NCBI GenBank assembly: GCA_902496455.1
Contig: CABVAY010000007.1
Location: forward strand, 1-64,000
Direction of reading: 5' to 3'
From: an uncultured Collinsella sp.
GTDB lineage: Bacteria > Actinomycetota > Coriobacteriia > Coriobacteriales > Coriobacteriaceae
Length of the DNA: 64,000 nucleotides
The notes below the pieces were generated by a model that was not told the origin of the DNA, made no database searches, and was given only the letters and a program-made list of their open reading frames with translations. Below, one piece after another: positions 47,683 through 56,525 of the stretch. Position 1 is the stretch's first letter. Each line of letters begins with the position of its first letter. Position numbers and translations under genes: made by a program.

Positions 47683-48966
47683 CTAAATGGTTTCCAAGAA
47701 AGCCTCGATCCTGGTTTGCAGTTGGCCAGCATCCTCGCCGGCGTAGTCGGTCGTGATGTGCATAAACGGAATGCCGGCTTCCTCGGCGGCCTTCTCCACG
47801 GCAAAGGACTCCATCTCGTAAAGCGTGCAGAACTGCAGCGCCACGTCCACGATGCCGTCGGCATGAAGGTCGCGTGCCATCTGAACAATGTCCTTCATAC
47901 GCTGGTCGTTGGGCGTAAAGACGGCGCAGTTGATCTTAAAGTAGCGCTCGGCGATGGCGTCGAGCATCTCGTCGACCGTCTCGCCGGACTCGTCGACCAG
48001 GTCCTTGTAGTAGCGCGAGCCCGTGCAGGACTCCTCGCCCACCACGACGCCGCCGGCCTTCTCGATGAGGTTGAACAGCTTCCAGTTGGGCACGGCCATG
48101 GGCGTGCCGGTGTACAGGATGCGCTTGGTCCCCTTGGGCACCACACCCTCGCCGGCCTCGACACGCTGCTCGCACTCAGCCGCCATATCGTTGATGGCTC
48201 CGGTCAGACGCGGCGTGTCGTCCATAAAGGCGGCCTGAACGGTCAGCAGGCTGTCGAGACCGCTGATGGGCGCTGGGTCGGCAGCGCGCGTGGCAGCGAG
48301 GCGCTGCAGGGCGCGACGCTTCTCATTGACGGCGTGGATGGCGGTCTTCAGACGCTCAGGCGTAATCGTGACGCCACACTCCTTCTCAATCTTGGCGGCG
48401 AGCTTCTTGACCTCGGCCTTCCAGGTCACGAGCGTCGACTCGTCGTGCACGTTGGGAATATCCATGACGTACATGTTCTTTTGCGTGGCAAAGAACTCGT
48501 AGGCCTTCTTCTTGCCATCGCAGGTGTTCTCGCCCACCACCAGGTCGCTCGACTCGATGTAAGGGCAGACCTCACCCAGCTTAAAGCCGGCAAAGCTCTT
48601 GATGAGCGGACAGGTGTTGCGCGGCAAGTGCTCCTCGACCTTATCGGTTGCCCAATCGGCACCCGAGCACAGACCAACGGGAATGCCGTCACAGGCAAGC
48701 ACGATCTCCTCGGGCACGTACACACAGAACGAGCCCACGATCTTGGTGGCCTCGCCAGCCTCCTTCTTGTCGAGCATCTCCTTAATACGGCCGCTGTGGA
48801 TGTTGGTGGCCACAAAGTCCAGGTAGGACGTGGACTTGGGGCGATTGTTCTGCGTCAGGAACATATCGCCGTACATCTGGCCCACGGCGCCCAGCAGCAT
48901 GTCGTGGTCGGCAAGATTCATGCCGAGGCTCTCCCACATCGGATGGAAATCGAATTCTTCAGCCAT
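47683..48966 (-). CDS. 2-hydroxyacyl-CoA dehydratase D-component / double-cubane cluster protein family, first copy
   Basis: A 427-residue paralogue of 46371-47534. It shows [56 protein letters not shown] and FCTLYEMES, with the same cysteine pattern. It has about 60 extra N-terminal residues. The ATG follows a GAGAGGGG ribosome site. It is the first full gene of the leftward selenium operon. Two related genes with one activase may form a heterodimer or two separate partners. The link to selD, yedF, DUF3343 and the desulfurase suggests a selenium- or sulfur-related reduction, but the substrate is unknown. Confidence 0.8.
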   Translation of the reverse strand: MAEEFDFHPMWESLGMNLADHDMLLGAVGQMYGDMFLTQNNRPKSTSYLDFVATNIHSGRIKEMLDKKEAGEATKIVGSFCVYVPEEIVLACDGIPVGLCSGADWATDKVEEHLPRNTCPLIKSFAGFKLGEVCPYIESSDLVVGENTCDGKKKAYEFFATQKNMYVMDIPNVHDESTLVTWKAEVKKLAAKIEKECGVTITPERLKTAIHAVNEKRRALQRLAATRAADPAPISGLDSLLTVQAAFMDDTPRLTGAINDMAAECEQRVEAGEGVVPKGTKRILYTGTPMAVPNWKLFNLIEKAGGVVVGEESCTGSRYYKDLVDESGETVDEMLDAIAERYFKINCAVFTPNDQRMKDIVQMARDLHADGIVDVALQFCTLYEMESFAVEKAAEEAGIPFMHITTDYAGEDAGQLQTRIEAFLETI

Positions 48967-49395
48967 GACGGTTCCCCTCTCGAACCAAAAACGGATAACG
49001 GCGTTATCGATGCACGACGGACGGCGATTGCCCGGTCGTGCTCAAACCCGGAATTTTAGGGAACCTGCCTTGCGGACGGTTATTTAGTTGTGCGTCGTCT
49101 CTCCCGGAGCCGTGAACATACCTGCTCATATGCGGCTCCGAGCCATATACAGGGCGCGCGCGGCAACGCGGCGAATGTATGTCGTCTGCGGCATGTGCGC
49201 ACCCTCCTTTACAAGATAAAGTCAACTATATCAACGGTCGTCAACCATGCGAACACCGTTGACATTCGTACGACAGCGTCGTGTGCCGTCGTATAATAAA
49301 TAATTATCTTAATTGATAAGAGTTTGTCATCCCTCATTCGGCGAGCGGCAAGACAAAGCCGCCGAGGCTTATATCCCCGACGGCATTACCCGGCG
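48967..49395 (-). promoter_or_regulatory. Leader and promoter region of the selenium operon
   Basis: A 429-base gap. It holds, in transcription order, an AT-rich stretch (49280-49320), an inverted repeat TCAACGGT (49231-49238)/ACCGTTGA (49255-49262), a short leader frame with a strong ribosome site (49126-49194), the hairpin CGGAGCCG (49105-49112)/CGGCTCCG (49133-49140), and a hairpin GCACGAC/GTCGTGC near 49012-49042. It probably forms a long regulated 5' leader; no known riboswitch was recognised. Confidence 0.55.
49126..49194 (-). CDS. Possible 22-codon leader peptide
   Basis: The ATG at 49194 follows AAAGGAGGG at ideal spacing, the strongest ribosome site nearby. The frame reads MPQTTYIRRVAARALYMARS then RI and stops at UGA (49128-49126). 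The stop codon lies in the loop of the CGGAGCCG/CGGCTCCG hairpin. A leader peptide that senses translation or UGA decoding ahead of a selD operon is an attractive inference. Its short length leaves real doubt. Confidence 0.4.
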   Translation of the reverse strand: MPQTTYIRRVAARALYMARSRI

Positions 49396-50466
49396 CTATC
49401 GACAAACCAAGTGGATCCTACTCGCATCGAAGTGCATGCGCAGCGTCTCGCCTGCTTGCGGCAGCTCGTCGACAGGCACGCCCACCTTGTTGACCTTCCA
49501 CTGCAGACGCGTGGGCGCATCAGCGCGCGGCACGTCCAGCAATACCAGCCGCTCAAAGCGCGAATCGCTCACACGGGCCACATGCAAATCGTAGCTGTTA
49601 CGGCCCCGCTCAACGCGATTGTCAACATGGAAATAGCTTGCGCGAACGCCCAGGTACGCCACATTATCGGGAACCGCGCGACCCACGTTAAAGGTCATGC
49701 CCCAGTCGAGGGCCTCAACTTCTTCGTCGCCGATCTTGCGCGCCCGGCTTGTATTCTTGCAGCCCGTCAGGCGCAGCGCCGCCAGCGTCTGCGGACGGCG
49801 GACCACGTCCTCGACGGAGCCGATCTCCTCAACATGCCCGTCGTGCATCACGCAGATACGCTGGCACAGGCGGCAAGCTTCGTCGATGTCGTGGCTCACG
49901 TAAAGCACGGTGCGGTTGCACACATCGAACAGGTCGAGCATGTTCTGCTCGAGCGCGCTCTTAAGATAGGAATCGAGCGCGCTCATGGGCTCGTCGAACA
50001 TAAAGATGCCCGGATGCGCCGCCACCATGCGCGCAAGCGCCACACGTTGCTGCTGACCGCCCGAGAGGCGCGCGGGATAGCGGTCGGCAAAATCGGCTAG
50101 ACCGAAAATGCTCAGATAGCGCTCGGCGAGCTTTTTGCGCGCGGCGGCGTCGCCCGCATCCTTTACACCGGCGCATACGTTATCGGCCACCGTCATGTTG
50201 GGAAACAGCTGATAGTTTTGGAACAGCAGGGCACATTTGCGCTCCTGAGGCGACAGGTTGATGCCCGCCGCCGAGTCAAAAAAGGTTACGCCGTTGACGA
50301 CGATCTTGCCCTCGTCGGGCGTCTCCACACCGGCAATGCAGCGCAGCGTGCAGCTCTTGCCGCAGCCCGAGGCACCAAGCAGTGCCACACGCTCCTCGCC
50401 GGCCTCAAGCTGCATATCGAGCATAAACTCCGGATAGCGCTTTTTAATATCCAGAACGAGTGACAT
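49396..50466 (-). CDS. modC: Molybdate ABC transporter ATP-binding protein
   Basis: ATPase of the molybdate importer. The 356-residue product has Walker A LLGASGCGKSCTL near residue 30, the ABC signature RLSGGQQQRVALARM near residue 122, Walker B IFMFDEPMSALD near residue 145 and the switch His in YVSHDIDEA near residue 188. The C-terminal ~140 residues (after ~215) form a regulatory domain; TOBE-type molybdate binding is plausible but not clearly seen. It follows modB with a 3-nt gap. Confidence 0.9.
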   Translation of the reverse strand: MSLVLDIKKRYPEFMLDMQLEAGEERVALLGASGCGKSCTLRCIAGVETPDEGKIVVNGVTFFDSAAGINLSPQERKCALLFQNYQLFPNMTVADNVCAGVKDAGDAAARKKLAERYLSIFGLADFADRYPARLSGGQQQRVALARMVAAHPGIFMFDEPMSALDSYLKSALEQNMLDLFDVCNRTVLYVSHDIDEACRLCQRICVMHDGHVEEIGSVEDVVRRPQTLAALRLTGCKNTSRARKIGDEEVEALDWGMTFNVGRAVPDNVAYLGVRASYFHVDNRVERGRNSYDLHVARVSDSRFERLVLLDVPRADAPTRLQWKVNKVGVPVDELPQAGETLRMHFDASRIHLVCR

Positions 50467-50469
50467 GGC

Positions 50470-51912
50470 CTATCGACCTCCCTGCATAGCGGGCTCATCG
50501 CGCATGAGCTCAGCCAATGCCTCGCGATCGATACGCAGCGCATCGCCGCCGACTGGGTCGAGCGAATCGCCCTGTCCGGCGAAATCTTTGGCCTGTTTGC
50601 GCTCCGCGCGGGAAAGGCCCCGCTCGCGATACTTTTGCGAGTGTGCTGTGTACATGTTGATAAACAGGATGACCAAGAAGCTGAACGCAATTACGACCAC
50701 GACCCAAAAGAGGGCCACCGACGTATTGCCGCCCATCCACTCAAAGTAGATGGCGATGGGGATGGTCTGGGTAATGCCGGCGTAGTTGCCCGCAAAGAAC
50801 AGGGTGCAGCCAAACTCGCCCATCGCGCGGGCAAAGGCAAGCACCGTACCGGAGGCAATCGAGGGCCAGCCAAGCGGCATCATAAGCTTGGTAAAGATGC
50901 GACGCTCGGACCAGCCCAGCGTGCGCGCCGCATCGAGCATCTGCGTGTCGAGGCTCTCGAAGGCTCCGAGCGCCGTACGATAGACGAGCGGGAACGACAC
51001 CACCACGGCAGAGATCACCGCCGCCGGCCACGTAAAGACGATCGAGACACCGTGCGCGATCAGCCACTGGCCCACCCCGGTCGAGCGGCCAAACAGCATG
51101 AGGAGCAGAAAGCCGCAGACCGTGGGCGGCAGCACCATAGGAATCGTAAAGACCGAATCGAGCAGGCCCTTGATGCGACTCGAGGTACCCATAGTCTTCC
51201 ACGCGGCGAACAAGCCCAGCTCAAAGGAGATCAGCAGGGCAAGGCCGCTCGTTTTTATGGACACCCAAAACGGTCGGTAGTCGATGCCGCCCAAAAAGGA
51301 GGCCAGAGAGGTCAAGGGGACCTGCTTATCCCGCAACACGACAGACGATGCCTCTACCATTTGAGCGCTATCAAGCCAACGCGCGCCGCCCTTGGCATCA
51401 CCCGAGGCTGATGCAATCACCACATAGCGGTCCCCATCCGCACCGCGCTCGTCAAAGCCATAGGTATACCCGCCGGTCTCAAACGTTGTTTCCGCCGTGA
51501 CATACCAAGGAAGATCCACGTCCCCTAGCTGCGCACCTCCCATGCAGTTTGCGCTGTCGAGCTCACAGACGAGGGCCTTGAGACCCGATACGCACTCGTT
51601 ATCCTGTGAATCCAATCCATACTTCTCGACCGCCTTGGGCGATATCCACACCACAACGCGATCGGCAGCGGGCGCCACCACAAGGTCCACGTCCTCGTCA
51701 ACGGGAAACCGGTAGCCCTCAGGCTGGCCCTCCATGGCACGAGCGGTCCCCTTGGCCAACCGCTCAAAACCCTCGATCCCATAGGAAAGCCCATGAGCGG
51801 TCGCAGCAACCTGGGCCCCGTCCTCAGCGTCCCCGGCAAACGCAAATCCCGGCACCCAGCAAAGCGCGAAGGTCAAAGCACAGGCGACAAGCATGCGGAA
51901 TCTATTAAGCAC
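50470..51912 (-). CDS. modB: Molybdate ABC transporter permease with extra N-terminal extracytoplasmic domain
   Basis: The C-terminal part (about residues 213-430) is a ModB permease with five hydrophobic segments and the coupling-loop motif LDAARTLGWSERRIFTKLMMPLGWP. Unusually, it is preceded by a signal-peptide-like segment (MLVACALTFALCWVPGFAFA) and a ~180-residue hydrophilic domain with three cysteines (CVSGLKALVCELDSANC) that is not part of standard ModB. Start: GTG at 51912 with GGAG six bases upstream; an ATG six codons later is also possible. The extra domain may bind substrate or a partner. The last 60 residues are a charged cytoplasmic tail. Confidence 0.82.
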   Translation of the reverse strand: MLNRFRMLVACALTFALCWVPGFAFAGDAEDGAQVAATAHGLSYGIEGFERLAKGTARAMEGQPEGYRFPVDEDVDLVVAPAADRVVVWISPKAVEKYGLDSQDNECVSGLKALVCELDSANCMGGAQLGDVDLPWYVTAETTFETGGYTYGFDERGADGDRYVVIASASGDAKGGARWLDSAQMVEASSVVLRDKQVPLTSLASFLGGIDYRPFWVSIKTSGLALLISFELGLFAAWKTMGTSSRIKGLLDSVFTIPMVLPPTVCGFLLLMLFGRSTGVGQWLIAHGVSIVFTWPAAVISAVVVSFPLVYRTALGAFESLDTQMLDAARTLGWSERRIFTKLMMPLGWPSIASGTVLAFARAMGEFGCTLFFAGNYAGITQTIPIAIYFEWMGGNTSVALFWVVVVIAFSFLVILFINMYTAHSQKYRERGLSRAERKQAKDFAGQGDSLDPVGGDALRIDREALAELMRDEPAMQGGR

Positions 51913-51980
51913 GAAAAGCTCCAAGCGAATACAAGGACGGAGTGAAACACAAAACGATGGAATTATCGCGCCAAGCCGCA

Positions 51981-52850
51981 CTACGCGGAAAGCTCAAAGC
52001 CGTACTTAGCCCAAATCTTCTGGGCCTTTTTGTTGGTCAGACAGAAGTCGATGAACGCCTTGGCTTCGTCGGCATGCTCGGAGCTCTCGGCGACAGCGCC
52101 CGGATACACGATGGGTTTGTGCGAATCCTCGGGGCACACGAAGGCCTCCTCGATGCCATCGTAGCGGAAGATATCGGAGCTGTAGACAAAACCGGCCACG
52201 CAGTCGCCTGTGGACACATAGGCGGCGGCGGTACCAACTTTGTCGGCCAGCGCCACCTTGTCGGCAATCTCGGGCGCGTACTCGCCGTCATCGCCCTCGG
52301 TGCCGGTGTAGAGGCCCACGGAAGCCAGCGCCTGATTGGCGTACTTACCGGCGGGGACGGTCTTGGCGTCGCCGATGGCGATCTTGCCGTCCAGGTTCGC
52401 GACGTCGGCGATGGCCTCGACGTTGGTGTCGGAGCCCTCGGCGCGAATGATCACAAGGTCGTTGACGAACATGTCCTCACGCGTGTCGGCGTCAACGAGC
52501 TCGGCGGCCTCGGCGTCGTCCATGGTGCCCTTGGAAGCAGTGATGAGCACGTCGACGGCGGCACCGGCGCGCATCTGCTCGACAAGGTCACCGGACGCCT
52601 TAAACTGCGTGTCGGCAAAGGTGATGCCGGTCTGGCCGGTGTAGAGCTCTTGGACCTCGGGAAGGGCCTTCTCGAGGGAGTTAGCAGCGAAAACCTGCAG
52701 CTCGACAGCCTTCTTCTTAGAGGAAGACTTGGCGGAGCCGGCATCGGAACCAGCGAGCTCGGACGTCTTGTTGCCCGAGCAGCCGGCAAGGCCAAGGCCG
52801 GCGGCAGCAGAAAGCGAGACAAAACCGCGGCGTGAAACCATATCGAACAT
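51981..52850 (-). CDS. modA: Molybdate-binding lipoprotein of the ABC importer
   Basis: Substrate-binding protein for molybdate or tungstate. It starts with a twin-arginine-like and lipoprotein signal (MVSRRGFVSLSAAAGLGLAGC) whose cysteine should be lipidated. The mature part has the ModA pattern LQVFAANSLEKALPEVQELY, FADTQFKASGDLVEQMRAGA and DVLITASKGTMDDAE. The ATG at 52850 with AAAGGG is chosen over a TTG two codons upstream. It is the first gene of modABC. A palindrome about 90 nt upstream may be its operator. Confidence 0.93.
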   Translation of the reverse strand: MFDMVSRRGFVSLSAAAGLGLAGCSGNKTSELAGSDAGSAKSSSKKKAVELQVFAANSLEKALPEVQELYTGQTGITFADTQFKASGDLVEQMRAGAAVDVLITASKGTMDDAEAAELVDADTREDMFVNDLVIIRAEGSDTNVEAIADVANLDGKIAIGDAKTVPAGKYANQALASVGLYTGTEGDDGEYAPEIADKVALADKVGTAAAYVSTGDCVAGFVYSSDIFRYDGIEEAFVCPEDSHKPIVYPGAVAESSEHADEAKAFIDFCLTNKKAQKIWAKYGFELSA

Positions 52851-52940
52851 ATTCAACCCTTTCGGATCTTGTGCCCGGGTACCCCACCGCGGGCTTTAAT
52901 CTGTTACTAGATTATACTTCTGCGCGAATAATGATTATGA

Positions 52941-52970
52941 GAAATTATTCTCTCCAGAGAATATAGTTTC
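52941..52970. promoter_or_regulatory. Near-palindrome upstream of modA
   Basis: ATTCTCT (52947-52953) and AGAGAAT (52956-52962) around CC, extended by GAAA/TTTC at the ends. It lies in an AT-rich stretch about 90-110 nt before modA. Possibly an operator for molybdate-dependent control; the regulator is not identified. Confidence 0.45.
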
Positions 52971-53003
52971 AAGTTACCGTGCACCTCGGTGTCGCTTCGG
53001 CGG

Positions 53004-53039
53004 AAAACAAAAGCGGAGCGACCGATAAGGTCGCCCCGC
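53004..53039 (-). terminator. Intrinsic terminator of moeA-mogA
   Basis: 11-nt arms 53013-53023 and 53029-53039 (one G-U on the minus strand) are followed by TTTTGTTTT. It lies just past the mogA stop and separates it from modA. Confidence 0.85.
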
Positions 53040-53053
53040 CGCAGGTAAACCGC

Positions 53054-53533
53054 TTAGTTGGTATGTCCGCCGCCCGCTGTCATCTGAGCCGCATGCTCCA
53101 GCTGGTCCGCTATGGCCTCCCAGCTTTCGCGGGCGGCCTTCGTAGAACCGGGAAAGTTTACGACAAGTGTATGACCTCGTTGCATGCAAATAGCACGCGA
53201 GAGCATGGCGCGGCGCGTCTTGGACATGGAGTACGCACGGATTGCCTCTGCAATACCCGGCACATCGCGGTCGCAAACGGCACGCGTCGCCTCGGGCGTC
53301 ACATCACGCATCGAAAGCCCCGTGCCGCCGCAGGTGAGCACGACATTGGCGTGGCACTCATCGGCGGCTTCCACAATGGCATCACCGATCTCGCTGGCGT
53401 CGTCGCGCACGACCACATGTGAGGCAACCGTCCAGCCCTGCGCCTCGATAAGTTCCTCGAGTGCAGCACCCGCCTCGTCCTGAGCAAGATCGCGCGTATC
53501 CGAGCACGTCACGATCGAAATCTTCAACTCCAT
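53054..53533 (-). CDS. mogA: Molybdopterin adenylyltransferase-like protein (MogA/MoaB)
   Basis: A 159-residue MogA/MoaB-family protein that adenylylates molybdopterin before molybdenum insertion by MoeA. Motifs: ISIVTCSDTRD at the N-terminus, VVLTCGGTGLSMRDVTPEAT near residue 75 and LVVNFPGSTKAARESW near residue 125. The ATG giving MELKISIVTC lies 10 nt after the moeA stop, so the two are co-transcribed. Confidence 0.9.
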   Translation of the reverse strand: MELKISIVTCSDTRDLAQDEAGAALEELIEAQGWTVASHVVVRDDASEIGDAIVEAADECHANVVLTCGGTGLSMRDVTPEATRAVCDRDVPGIAEAIRAYSMSKTRRAMLSRAICMQRGHTLVVNFPGSTKAARESWEAIADQLEHAAQMTAGGGHTN

Positions 53534-53543
53534 AGTCTTCCTC

Positions 53544-54806
53544 CTACAACACCGTTCCCTCGGGCAGGTCGACGCGCACGACATCCACGACGTCGCCCGC
53601 CTTAAGCTCGCACGGTCCTTCGTCAATACGCAACAGGCAGTTCGCGCGCTGCATAGTTCCGAGCAGCGCCGAATTCTGCGTCTTGGCCTCGGTCACCAAC
53701 AGCTCACTGGTCTCGGGGTCGCGCAAAACCGTGGCGCGATCGAAGAAGCGTCGGTCCTGGCGCTTCTTCACGCCGTGCGTGAGCGTCGCCTGCTGCACGG
53801 GACGCGAACCCTCGGCAAAGCCGCGCATCTTGCGAATCGCGGGGCGGGCAAGCATCTCAAAGCCCACATACGCCGCGGCCGGATTGCCTGAAAGTCCCAG
53901 GTAGGGCTTACCCCCGAGCAAGCCAAACGTGATGGCCTTGCCCGGACGCATCGAGATGCGGTCAAACAGCACCTCGCCCTCGCGCCGGACGAGCGCCGTC
54001 ACGTAGTCGTAATCGCCCGCCGAGGCGCCACCGCTCGTAATGACAAAATCGCACTCCTGCACGGCGCGATGCACAAGCTCGGCAATCGCCTGCTCATCAT
54101 CGGGCGCAATGCCGTAGAACACGGGCTCGGCACCGGCATCGAGTGCCTCAGCCATCAGCGCCGAGGAGTTGGAATCGCGAATCTGACCGCGCGCCGGTAC
54201 CTTACTCGGTGCGACCAGTTCCGTGCCCAGCGAGATAATGCCCACGCGCGGGGCAGCGTGCACCTTCACGCTTGCATACCCGGCGCTTGCCAGCAGACCC
54301 GCGCCCGCCGGGGCCACAACCTCTCCAGCACGCATCACGACGTCACCGGCATGGGCCTCCTCGGCGGCAGAGCGAACATTCTCCCCTACCTTGGCAGGTG
54401 CCGAGAAGCTCACGTGCGAGCCCTCGTTGCCGTCACCGTCAAGTACCTCGACAATCTCGTATTTCACCACGGCATCCGCGCCCTCGGGCACCGGCGCGCC
54501 CGTCATGATGCGAACCGTCTCGCCCGCGCCGATTGCGTCCTCAAACACATGGCCCGCGGCCTCGTGTCCGATAACGTCGAGCGTCACTGGCGCCTCGCCA
54601 GATGCCTGCACCAAGTCCGCCGAGCGCACGGCATATCCGTCCATAGCGCTGTTGGCAAACGGCGAGATGTCGATATCGGCCACCGCGTCCTCGGCCAAGG
54701 GAAAACCAGCCGCCTGCCACACGGGAATCTCGACGAGATCGGACGGAGCAACGTGCGACAAAACAATCGACTGCGCGTCCTCCAGCGGAATGAGTTTCTC
54801 TGCCAT
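53544..54806 (-). CDS. moeA: Molybdopterin molybdenumtransferase
   Basis: MoeA inserts molybdate into adenylylated molybdopterin. The 420-residue product carries SPFANSAMDGYAVRSADL near residue 50, MTGAPVPEGADAVVKYE near residue 100, TSGGASAGDYDYV near residue 255 and GKPYLGLSGNPAAAYVGFE near residue 300, covering the usual active-site stretches. The ATG has GAGG six bases upstream. It forms a unit with mogA, and modABC follows after a terminator. Confidence 0.94.
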   Translation of the reverse strand: MAEKLIPLEDAQSIVLSHVAPSDLVEIPVWQAAGFPLAEDAVADIDISPFANSAMDGYAVRSADLVQASGEAPVTLDVIGHEAAGHVFEDAIGAGETVRIMTGAPVPEGADAVVKYEIVEVLDGDGNEGSHVSFSAPAKVGENVRSAAEEAHAGDVVMRAGEVVAPAGAGLLASAGYASVKVHAAPRVGIISLGTELVAPSKVPARGQIRDSNSSALMAEALDAGAEPVFYGIAPDDEQAIAELVHRAVQECDFVITSGGASAGDYDYVTALVRREGEVLFDRISMRPGKAITFGLLGGKPYLGLSGNPAAAYVGFEMLARPAIRKMRGFAEGSRPVQQATLTHGVKKRQDRRFFDRATVLRDPETSELLVTEAKTQNSALLGTMQRANCLLRIDEGPCELKAGDVVDVVRVDLPEGTVL

Positions 54807-55016
54807 ATGCACCTCTTAATGCCACGGCGCACAACAGGGGCGCCGATTCTTTATGCTTGTCTCAGTATAATCCCCCGATGCACGGCCGCGACTCGGTCTG
54901 TACCCGCAAATACACCTGTCGGTTGCAGGCCGCGAAACAGAATGGAAACCAACCCACCGGCTCGTCGCGTTTACCGCGTTTTATAATGCTTGCGTTGCAA
55001 CCTAAAAGAGGAACGT

Positions 55017-56438
55017 ATGGCTCATAACGACAAACCCGAAAGCGCAAACGAAACGCAGGATCATTCCCAGCCGCTCGACGACGGCGGCTTTTTCTCCCTG
55101 AACGACGTCATCACGGCAGGCAGGCATCAGATCACCCGCTCCGAGCAGCTCTTGGCTGCCGACACGCGCCGCAACGCCCGCAACCTACTCGCGAGCGCTA
55201 AGTTGCTCGTACTCGTCGTCATCGTCTCGCTCGCCATGGGCGTTGCCGCTTGGGCGTTTTTGGCGTCGCTGAATATCGCGACCGATTATCGCGAGCACCA
55301 TGCGTGGATTTACGCGCTGCTTCCCGTTGTGGGCGTTGCCACCGCATGGGTGTACAAAAACCACGGTCTTGCCGCCAAACGCGGTAACAACCTGGTCATC
55401 GACTCCGCTCTGGGCACACGCCTCATCCATATGCGCATGGCCATCCTCACCTTCGTCTGCTCCACGCTCACGCACCTCACCGGCGGCTCGGCCGGTCGCG
55501 AGGGAGCCGCGGTGCAGATTGGCGGCACCATCGCCAGCAACATCTCGAGCCTCGCCCACCTCAAAAAGCATGACCACCACGACCTCATGCTCGCCGGTAT
55601 CTCGTCGGCCTTTGGCGCCGTATTCGGCTCACCCCTTGCCGGGGCTTTCTTTGGCATGGAGATGTGTTTTATCGGCAAGATCGACTACACCGCGGGCATC
55701 TACTGCCTGGTCGCCTCGTTTACCGGCTACTTTACATCACTCGCCCTGGGTACCGAGTACGAAGCAAATGTCATCGCCAGCGTTCCCGCTATGACGCCCA
55801 AAACGGTCGTCATCGTTGTTATCAGCGCCATTATCTTCGGTCTGACGGCACGCCTCTTTGCCTGGTCAGTTCGAACCGTCAAGAGCCTGTACGGTCGCTT
55901 TATCACCAATTACCTCGTTCGCGCACTCATAGGCGCACTCGTGGTTTTGGCCGCCTATGCCCTTCTCGACGCCTGGGACTACGCCGGCCTTTCCACGTGG
56001 CTTTCCGGCGCCGGATTTGCCGGCAACACCACCCTGGCAGACGCAGCCATCAAGTTGGTCGTCACAGCGCTTACCCTGGGTGCGGGCTTCCAAGGCGGCG
56101 AGGTCACGCCCCTGTTTGGCATCGGTGCGGCGCTCGGCGGCTGGATCGGTTGCCTCGTCGGAATCGACCCCAGTTTTCTGGCAGCGCTGGGCATGCTCGG
56201 CGTGTTCTGCGCCGGCCTCAACGTGCCCATCACCACCTGTATGATGGCCATCGACCTGTTCCACGGCACGGCAGCCGGGTTCTTTGTCATCGTGGCCTTT
56301 ATCAGCTACCTAACTGCCGGACACCGCGGCGTGTACCCCGCCCAGCGCATCATCTCACCCAAGCGCCGTTCGCTTATTGTGGATGAGGGCGGTACGGTAG
56401 CGGATGCTATCGAGCGCCACAACGACCTGATAGAGTAG
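55017..56438 (+). CDS. CLC-family anion transporter, fluoride-type candidate
   Basis: A 473-residue CLC membrane protein with about ten hydrophobic segments. The selectivity regions read RGNNLVIDSAL (in place of GSGIP of chloride CLCs), GGSAGREGAAVQIGG with the gating glutamate, and GGEVTPLFGIGAALGG. The GNNL and GREGA pattern resembles the CLC-F fluoride/proton antiporters, so fluoride export is proposed, at moderate certainty. The ATG giving MAHNDKPESA follows AGAGGAA. No fluoride riboswitch was recognised in the 210-base upstream gap. Confidence 0.8.
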   Translation: MAHNDKPESANETQDHSQPLDDGGFFSLNDVITAGRHQITRSEQLLAADTRRNARNLLASAKLLVLVVIVSLAMGVAAWAFLASLNIATDYREHHAWIYALLPVVGVATAWVYKNHGLAAKRGNNLVIDSALGTRLIHMRMAILTFVCSTLTHLTGGSAGREGAAVQIGGTIASNISSLAHLKKHDHHDLMLAGISSAFGAVFGSPLAGAFFGMEMCFIGKIDYTAGIYCLVASFTGYFTSLALGTEYEANVIASVPAMTPKTVVIVVISAIIFGLTARLFAWSVRTVKSLYGRFITNYLVRALIGALVVLAAYALLDAWDYAGLSTWLSGAGFAGNTTLADAAIKLVVTALTLGAGFQGGEVTPLFGIGAALGGWIGCLVGIDPSFLAALGMLGVFCAGLNVPITTCMMAIDLFHGTAAGFFVIVAFISYLTAGHRGVYPAQRIISPKRRSLIVDEGGTVADAIERHNDLIE

Positions 56439-56525
56439 ACGTAAGTATTCGACGTGCAGCCACAATCGGGGGCAATTCGACCTGAGCGCGACCGCACCGT
56501 CACGTCATACGCCGGGAGTCGCCCC

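Noticed and set aside
49087..49194. Leader frame read through its UGA as a third selenoprotein
   Set aside because: Read-through adds only 13 codons before a UAA, there is no GGUC-type hairpin after the UGA, and the hairpin present encloses the UGA.
54807..55016. Fluoride riboswitch before the CLC gene
   Set aside because: The expected conserved aptamer segments could not be found by eye.
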